Shown one piece after another: positions 5,960 to 10,319 of a stretch of DNA of 10,319 nt (positions are counted from its first letter, which is position 1; each line of letters starts with the position of its first letter). This stretch comes from an uncultured Eubacterium sp. (GTDB lineage Bacteria > Bacillota > Clostridia > Lachnospirales > Lachnospiraceae). The notes beneath the pieces are model-generated. The model saw nothing but the letters and a program-made list of their open reading frames with translations. It was not told the origin of the DNA and made no database searches. The DNA lies in the NCBI GenBank assembly GCA_910580075.1, contig CAJTVR010000127.1, positions 1-10,319 of the forward strand, in the 5' to 3' direction. Position numbers and translations under genes: made by a program.

Positions 5960-7843
5960 TTATACTTCTTTGAAATCTGCGTCTACAACATCATCTTCCG
6001 GTGCACCTGTGCTGCCGCCTGCTGCTCCTGCAAAATCTGAAGGGTTCGGGCCTGCACCGGCTGCTCCCTGGGCTGCCTGTGCATTTTCGTACATTTTTGC
6101 AAATACTTTCTGTGCACTTTCTGTTAATTTTTCTTTTGCTGCCTTGATTTCATCTACCTGGGCATCCGTCATGTTTTCAGCCTGCGGATTAGCCTCAAGC
6201 AGTGCCTTTAATGCACTCAGGTCTGCTTCTACTGCAGCTTTATCTGCTGCGTCAAGGCCTGCACCGGCTTCTTCTAATGCCTTTTCTGTCTGGAATACGA
6301 AAGCGTCTGCATCGTTTCTTGCATCAATCGCTTCTTTGCGCTTCTTATCCTGTGCTTCATATTCAGCAGCTTCTTTGACTGCACGGTCAATTTCGTCATC
6401 TGACATATTTGAGCCGGCTGTAATTGTTATATGCTGCTCCTTGCCTGTTCCTAAGTCTTTTGCAGATACATTTACAATACCGTTTGCATCGATATCAAAT
6501 GTAACTTCAATCTGCGGCACACCGCGGCGTGCTGGCGGAATCCCGTCTAAGCGGAACTGTCCTAAAGACTTGTTGTCTCTTGCAAACTGTCTTTCACCCT
6601 GAACGACATTGATATCTACGGCTGTCTGATTATCTGCTGCCGTTGAGAAAATCTGGCTCTTCTTTGTCGGAATGGTTGTGTTACGTTCAATCAGTCTTGT
6701 TGCAACACCGCCCATTGTTTCAATTGATAAGGATAACGGTGTAACATCCAGAAGAAGGATTTCGCCTGCACCTGCATCTCCTGCCAGCTTACCGCCCTGA
6801 ATGGAAGCACCAATTGCTACACATTCATCCGGATTCAGACTCTTATTCGGCTCTTTGCCTGTTAACTGTTTTACTTTATCCTGAACTGCCGGAATACGTG
6901 TAGATCCGCCTACGAGCAGGACTTTTGTAATATCGCCGTTTGTAAGGCCGGCATCTTTTAATGCGTTCTGAACCGGAATCGCCGTACGCTCTACTAAATC
7001 GTTTGTCAGTTCGTCAAATTTTGCCCTTGTCAGGTTCATATCAAAATGCTTCGGGCCATCGGATGTAGCTGTAATAAACGGCAGGTTGATATTGGTTGTA
7101 GTTGCAGAAGATAATTCTTTCTTCGCTTTTTCTGCTGCTTCTTTCAGTCTCTGCAGTGCCATTTTATCAGCAGATAAGTCCACGCCTTCTGCTTTTTTGA
7201 ATTCAGCGATCATCCAGTCTGTTACTTTCTGGTCAAAGTCGTCGCCGCCAAGTCTTGTATCGCCGTTTGTAGCCAGTACTTCGATTACGCCGTCGCCGAT
7301 TTCAATAATGGATACATCGAATGTACCGCCGCCAAGGTCATATACCATGATCTTCTGTTCGCTTTCATTGTCAAGTCCGTATGCAAGCGCTGCTGCTGTC
7401 GGCTCATTAATAATACGTTTTACATCCAGCCCTGCGATCTTTCCCGCATCCTTAGTCGCCTGTCTCTGTGCATCATTAAAATATGCAGGAACGGTAATAA
7501 CCGCATCGCTTACTTTTTCACCCAGATAGCTTTCCGCATCTGCTTTCAGTTTCTGTAAAATCATAGCAGATATCTGCTGTGGAGAATATTTCTTTTCGTC
7601 AATCATTCTGCCATGATCGGTACCCATATCTCTCTTAATGGAGATAATTGTCTTTTCTGCATTTGTAACTGCCTGGCGTTTTGCAGGTTCGCCTACCAGA
7701 CGTTCGCCTGTCTTTGTAAATGCTACAATAGACGGTGTTGTTCTTGCGCCTTCCTGATTTGCGATAACGGTTGGTTTTCCGCCTTCCATAACAGCTACGC
7801 AGCTATTTGTTGTTCCTAAGTCAATACCTATGATCTTGCTCAT
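5960..7843 (-). CDS. dnaK: Chaperone protein DnaK (Hsp70)
   Basis: This 627-residue ATP-dependent chaperone binds exposed hydrophobic segments of client proteins. The nucleotide-binding domain (1 to about 360) shows GIDLGTTNSCVAVMEGG (6-22), NEPTAAALAYGL (146-157), YDLGGGTFDVSI (168-179) and VLLVGGSTRIPAV (308-320). The conserved linker LLLDVTPLSLSIET spans 363-376. The substrate-binding domain (to about 500) is followed by a helical lid, a glycine/alanine-rich stretch (about 589-613) and the acidic end VVDADFKEV. The N-terminal domain lacks the roughly 24-residue insertion of proteobacterial DnaK, as in Gram-positive bacteria. AGGAGG lies eight bases before the ATG. The 141-base gap after grpE shows no convincing promoter or terminator, so it is probably transcribed from the hrcA promoter under HrcA control. 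Confidence 0.99.
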   Translation of the reverse strand: MSKIIGIDLGTTNSCVAVMEGGKPTVIANQEGARTTPSIVAFTKTGERLVGEPAKRQAVTNAEKTIISIKRDMGTDHGRMIDEKKYSPQQISAMILQKLKADAESYLGEKVSDAVITVPAYFNDAQRQATKDAGKIAGLDVKRIINEPTAAALAYGLDNESEQKIMVYDLGGGTFDVSIIEIGDGVIEVLATNGDTRLGGDDFDQKVTDWMIAEFKKAEGVDLSADKMALQRLKEAAEKAKKELSSATTTNINLPFITATSDGPKHFDMNLTRAKFDELTNDLVERTAIPVQNALKDAGLTNGDITKVLLVGGSTRIPAVQDKVKQLTGKEPNKSLNPDECVAIGASIQGGKLAGDAGAGEILLLDVTPLSLSIETMGGVATRLIERNTTIPTKKSQIFSTAADNQTAVDINVVQGERQFARDNKSLGQFRLDGIPPARRGVPQIEVTFDIDANGIVNVSAKDLGTGKEQHITITAGSNMSDDEIDRAVKEAAEYEAQDKKRKEAIDARNDADAFVFQTEKALEEAGAGLDAADKAAVEADLSALKALLEANPQAENMTDAQVDEIKAAKEKLTESAQKVFAKMYENAQAAQGAAGAGPNPSDFAGAAGGSTGAPEDDVVDADFKEV

Positions 7844-7984
7844 GATTCATTCCTCCTGATTCTATCATCAATAATTTCATGTATCACTATCTTTATATGC
7901 AAAAACAATTTCTGTTTCAGTATGCTGTCTTGTGTTCCGGTTCCGCGTCCGGCATCCTTATACACTGCTGCATTTTTATGCGGC

Positions 7985-8710
7985 TTAGCTTACGACTGCC
8001 ACCATGCTGTGTCTGACAACGCTGTCGCGGTACATATAGCCTTTCTGCAGTTCCTGTGCAATAATGCCGGATTCATACTCTTCACTTTCTGTCTGCATAA
8101 CGGCATTATGAAGGTTCGGATCAAATTCTTTGCCGACTGCTTCAATCGGCTTTACATCTGCTTCTTCTAACATTGTCATCAGCTGCTTATAAATCTTATT
8201 CATCCCGTCTACAAAAGCGTCATCCTTATTTTCTTCCGGGACAGCTGCAAGCCCTCTTTCAAAATTATCCACAACAGGCAGTACTTTTTCAATGATGCTC
8301 TTTGCACCGATTTCATACATCTGTGACTTTTCTTTTTCTGTACGCTTGCGGAAATTATCAAATTCTGCCATCTGGCGTTTTACCTGATCGGTCAGTTCTT
8401 CGATTTTTTCATCTCTTTTATCTTTTTTCTTATTTTTCTTAAAAAATCCCTTTTTTTCTCCGGTTTTTGAAGCGCCTTCTGCCGCATCTGCAGCTTCCTG
8501 ATCTGCTTCTTCGCAGGAATCTTCATTTTCCTCAGATGCGTCATCTTTGGTATTTTCCTCAGATACAGCCTCATCTGATTCGTTTCCAGCTGCTTCCTCT
8601 GTACAGGCTTCCTGATCCTTTGCTGTTTCTTCCTGTTCCAGATTATTTTCTATATTTTCCATCTCATTATCTGTCTGATTCTCCATACTGCCTTCCACCT
8701 GATGTTCCAT
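7985..8710 (-). CDS. grpE: Nucleotide exchange factor GrpE
   Basis: This 241-residue protein releases ADP from DnaK to reset the chaperone cycle, acting as a dimer. Residues 1-80 are a strongly acidic, low-complexity and probably disordered tail. A lysine-rich patch follows (about 82-102). The long dimer helix (about 102-160) contains EFDNFRKRTEKEK (116-128) and LPVVDNFERGL (144-154), both GrpE hallmarks. The C-terminal beta domain contains GKEFDPNLHNAV (193-204) and ends with GYMYRDSVVRHSMVAV. Length exceeds the usual roughly 190-200 residues because of the acidic tail. The first ATG is supported by AAAGGAG eight bases upstream; Met9 is a less supported alternative. It starts 20 bases after hrcA. 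Confidence 0.97.
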   Translation of the reverse strand: MEHQVEGSMENQTDNEMENIENNLEQEETAKDQEACTEEAAGNESDEAVSEENTKDDASEENEDSCEEADQEAADAAEGASKTGEKKGFFKKNKKKDKRDEKIEELTDQVKRQMAEFDNFRKRTEKEKSQMYEIGAKSIIEKVLPVVDNFERGLAAVPEENKDDAFVDGMNKIYKQLMTMLEEADVKPIEAVGKEFDPNLHNAVMQTESEEYESGIIAQELQKGYMYRDSVVRHSMVAVVS

Positions 8711-8730
8711 GTGTCCTGCTCCTTTCTATT

Positions 8731-9783
8731 TTAACCGCCTGCTGGTTTTTCATCCTTATGATAAATAACATCCAGCTGTTTTTTCAAATTTTTCAGATTG
8801 TTTAATACTTTTTCATAATCCATGCGCTTGGGGCCAATGATTCCGATCATGCCGGTTACACCTTCTCCCAGTTCATAGGCTGCCGTCACTACACTGCAGT
8901 CTTTCATTGTTTTAATCGGACTTTCATCTCCGATATATACCTGAATTTCCGTGCCCGGCTCCCTTTCCTGCAGCTTATCTGTAATCAGATTGGCCAGCAG
9001 ATGCTTTTCTTCAAAAGCGGATATAAACTCGCTGGCTTTTTCGGAATTGCTTAGCTCTGGATATTTAAAAATATTGGTAGCGCCGCTTGTATAAATCTGC
9101 AGGTCTTCATCATCGCTGACGGCTGAGGCAACCGCATCTAACACATCGCCTACAATCCTGCTGTGAACCCCTGCCTGGCCTTTCAGCGCCGAAATCGTGC
9201 CCAGATTAATCTGTTCTATCGATAAGCCGTTCAGGCTTGTATTCAGAAGAATATTCAGCTTTAGCAGCTGCTCATTGTCAAGCTCTTCTTCTATGACAAG
9301 TATTTTATTTTTTACTATATTTCCCTCTAAAACAATTACACATAACAGCTGCCCTTCCTCTACTTTGGATAGCTGGATGAACTTTACCTTTTTGTGGTGA
9401 TACTGCGGCCCTGTAATTACAGCCGCATATTCGGTATTGCTGGCAAGCAGTTTTGCCACATTTTTTAACACCTGTTCCATCTTTTCGGTATGCTCAATGA
9501 CCAGGTTCTGCATATCACTTATTTCCTGATTCTTTTCCGCAATCAGATTATCCACATAGAACCGGTAGCCTTTATCAGACGGAATCCGTCCGGCTGAGGT
9601 ATGAGGCTGCTGAATATATCCCAGTTCCTCTAAATCTGACATTTCATTACGAATAGTTGCAGAACTTAAATGCAAATCTGTGTACTTTGAAATTGTCCTC
9701 GAACCGACCGGCTCGCCTGTGTCCAGATAGTTCTTGATAATGGCTTTTAAGATCTTGGTCTTTCTTTCGTCAAGCACGTCCAT
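8731..9783 (-). CDS. hrcA: Heat-inducible transcription repressor HrcA
   Basis: This 350-residue dimeric repressor of class I heat-shock genes binds CIRCE. In known systems its activity depends on the GroEL chaperonin. The N-terminal winged helix-turn-helix (about 1-75) has the family signature: LDTGEPVGSRTISKY (20-34), LSSATIRNEMSDLEELGYI (39-57) and HTSAGRIPSDKGYRFYVD (61-78). The central GAF-like part and a C-terminal segment with GPKRMDY (317-323) complete the protein. Length is typical. The ATG gives the expected MDVLDERKTKIL start but only a weak AGGTG precedes it, so translation may be modest. It is the first gene of the operon, about 100 bases downstream of a perfect CIRCE, so it should repress its own transcription along with grpE, dnaK and dnaJ. 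Confidence 0.98.
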   Translation of the reverse strand: MDVLDERKTKILKAIIKNYLDTGEPVGSRTISKYTDLHLSSATIRNEMSDLEELGYIQQPHTSAGRIPSDKGYRFYVDNLIAEKNQEISDMQNLVIEHTEKMEQVLKNVAKLLASNTEYAAVITGPQYHHKKVKFIQLSKVEEGQLLCVIVLEGNIVKNKILVIEEELDNEQLLKLNILLNTSLNGLSIEQINLGTISALKGQAGVHSRIVGDVLDAVASAVSDDEDLQIYTSGATNIFKYPELSNSEKASEFISAFEEKHLLANLITDKLQEREPGTEIQVYIGDESPIKTMKDCSVVTAAYELGEGVTGMIGIIGPKRMDYEKVLNNLKNLKKQLDVIYHKDEKPAGG

Positions 9784-9883
9784 GACAAGTACACCTACAG
9801 CCTTTCTACTTAATTATTCCTGTTTCATTTTCTGTTATCTGATTCCTGCCTGCGTCTCTGTTTATATTTATCATTTCTTTTTG

Positions 9884-9910
9884 TTAGCACTCATTTAATT
9901 AGAGTGCTAA
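9884..9910 (-). promoter_or_regulatory. CIRCE operator, HrcA binding site
   Basis: TTAGCACTC (9884-9892), nine bases, then GAGTGCTAA (9902-9910) is an exact match to the CIRCE consensus inverted repeat. It lies about 14 bases downstream of the -10 box, at or just after the expected transcription start, so bound HrcA would block initiation. It can also form a hairpin in the 5' end of the mRNA. Confidence 0.98.
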
Positions 9911-9923
9911 TATCGATATGACT

Positions 9924-9952
9924 AAGATAACACTACCTATTTTCTTTGTCAA
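9924..9952 (-). promoter_or_regulatory. Sigma-A-like promoter of the hrcA operon
   Basis: On the minus strand a perfect TTGACA (9952-9947) is followed after 17 bases by TATCTT (9929-9924), four of six matches to TATAAT. The predicted start near 9917 places CIRCE immediately downstream, the arrangement expected for HrcA control. AT-rich DNA upstream of the -35 box (9970-10010) could act as an UP element. Confidence 0.75.
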
Positions 9953-9981
9953 CCTGTTTTTACGATTTCTCAGCAAAAATG

Positions 9982-10010
9982 TTGTGAATATTTTATAAAC
10001 TATTTATAAA
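9982..10010 (+). promoter_or_regulatory. Possible divergent plus-strand promoter
   Basis: TTGTGA (9982-9987, four of six to consensus) is followed at exactly 17 bases by TATAAA (10005-10010, five of six). Its -35 box is about 30 bases from the hrcA -35 box, facing away. Transcription would begin near 10017 and run into the inverted-repeat element. The surrounding DNA is very AT-rich, so a chance match is possible. Confidence 0.4.
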
Positions 10011-10049
10011 GAAAGCATAAACAACATGATTCGCTTCTTAGCTGGATTC

Positions 10050-10065
10050 CCGGACGCCGGGCGGA
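10050..10065 (+). repeat. Copy 2 of 16-bp motif CCGGACGCCGGGCGGA
   Basis: This is identical to the minus-strand sequence at 1925-1910 beside the rsmE stop. Here it begins the structured region. Its GGCGG (10060-10064) can pair with CCGCC (10088-10092), with further AAC/GTT pairing inside (10068-10070 with 10085-10087), as a local hairpin. The two copies are in opposite orientations about 8.1 kb apart. Confidence 0.6.
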
Positions 10066-10070
10066 GAAAC

Positions 10071-10319
10071 TTTTTCCTTTTTCTGTTCCGCCTTCAAACA
10101 GTAAGAAATTCTAGATTTTCTGCTTTGAGGCTGTGGCTGCGGACGGACCGGTGCCTGATGCCCTGGCGCTTTTGGCAGGCTTTATGCAGTGGCACTGGCA
10201 GGCACCTTTTGGGGCTTCCGGGTTTTTTCGTGCGACAGGAAGTGTGCCCCAAATCCTGGATATCGGGCAGAAAATTAAGAATTTCTAACTGTTCTCCAGA
10301 GTCACAGAAAAAGGAAAAA
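10071..10319. repeat. Large inverted-repeat element or structured RNA, cut by window end
   Basis: The outer arms (10071-10086 and 10304-10319) are a perfect 16-bp inverted repeat that reaches the last base of the window and may extend further. Ten unpaired bases on each side (10087-10096, 10294-10303) separate them from inner arms 10097-10123 and 10267-10293, complementary at 24 of 27 positions plus one G-U in RNA. The enclosed 143 bases hold GGTGCCTG/CAGGCACC (10150-10157, 10199-10206) and TTTGGGGC/GCCCCAAA (10208-10215, 10246-10253), the latter extended by TTCC/GGAA across a four-base bulge. Long frames are open on both strands, including plus-strand 10026 to the window end, but none has a good ribosome binding site or a recognised domain. 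It is either a structured non-coding RNA or a dispersed palindromic repeat. It does not match RNase P RNA, tmRNA or SRP RNA by eye. Confidence 0.7.

Noticed and set aside
5970..6602. Plus-strand 210-codon open frame
   Set aside because: It lies wholly antisense to dnaK. Its serine/alanine-rich product reflects the codon bias of dnaK; there is no ribosome binding site or domain.
7844..7984. Possible separate promoter in front of dnaK
   Set aside because: TTGTTT- and TATAAA-like boxes occur but not at usable spacing together, and no second CIRCE is present. The gap also contains CGTCCGGC, a short partial match to the dispersed GC motif that is too short to count.
9806..9874. 22-codon upstream frame in the hrcA leader (MININ start)
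   Set aside because: It has no real ribosome binding site and no run of regulatory codons; probably chance in an AT-rich leader.
10071..10319. CRISPR array or known housekeeping RNA
   Set aside because: There are no regularly spaced direct repeats, and the diagnostic conserved sequences of SRP RNA, RNase P RNA and tmRNA are not visible.

Overview
The window looks like a chromosomal segment of an anaerobic Firmicute, most likely a Lachnospiraceae-type Clostridia. The clues are the class I heat-shock gene order hrcA-grpE-dnaK-dnaJ behind a CIRCE operator, a Gram-positive-type DnaK, strong AGGAGG-like ribosome binding sites, moderate GC, and downstream housekeeping genes in an order I associate with that family. 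The organism call is inference from gene order and protein style.

Almost everything is transcribed from the minus strand, so the biology reads right to left. From about 10,000 downwards: a sigma-A-like promoter, a perfect CIRCE, hrcA (repressor), grpE (nucleotide exchange factor), dnaK (Hsp70) and dnaJ (Hsp40). A stem-loop lies between dnaK and dnaJ, and an intrinsic terminator follows dnaJ. A second cluster comes next: a coiled-coil protein with a C-terminal J-domain, prmA (ribosomal protein L11 methyltransferase), rsmE (16S rRNA m3U methyltransferase) and a NifS/IscS-type cysteine desulfurase. Together these cover protein folding, ribosome modification and sulfur transfer.

The left end (1-565) is mobile or degraded DNA. 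It holds the 3' end of an unrecognised plus-strand gene that appears frameshifted, a strong bidirectional terminator, the C-terminal 42 codons of an XRE-type helix-turn-helix regulator, and the 5' end of an IS3-family insertion sequence fused to that regulator fragment out of frame.

The right end (about 9,980-10,319) is the most unusual part. A plausible plus-strand promoter, divergent from the hrcA promoter, reads into a large inverted-repeat structure. Its arms are 16 bp (perfect) and 27 bp (24 identical), separated by a 10x10 internal loop, and they enclose two further hairpins. A 16-bp GC-rich motif beside it recurs at the rsmE stop codon. This is either a structured non-coding RNA or a dispersed palindromic intergenic repeat; the window cuts it at its right edge. 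The rest of the window is conserved housekeeping sequence.
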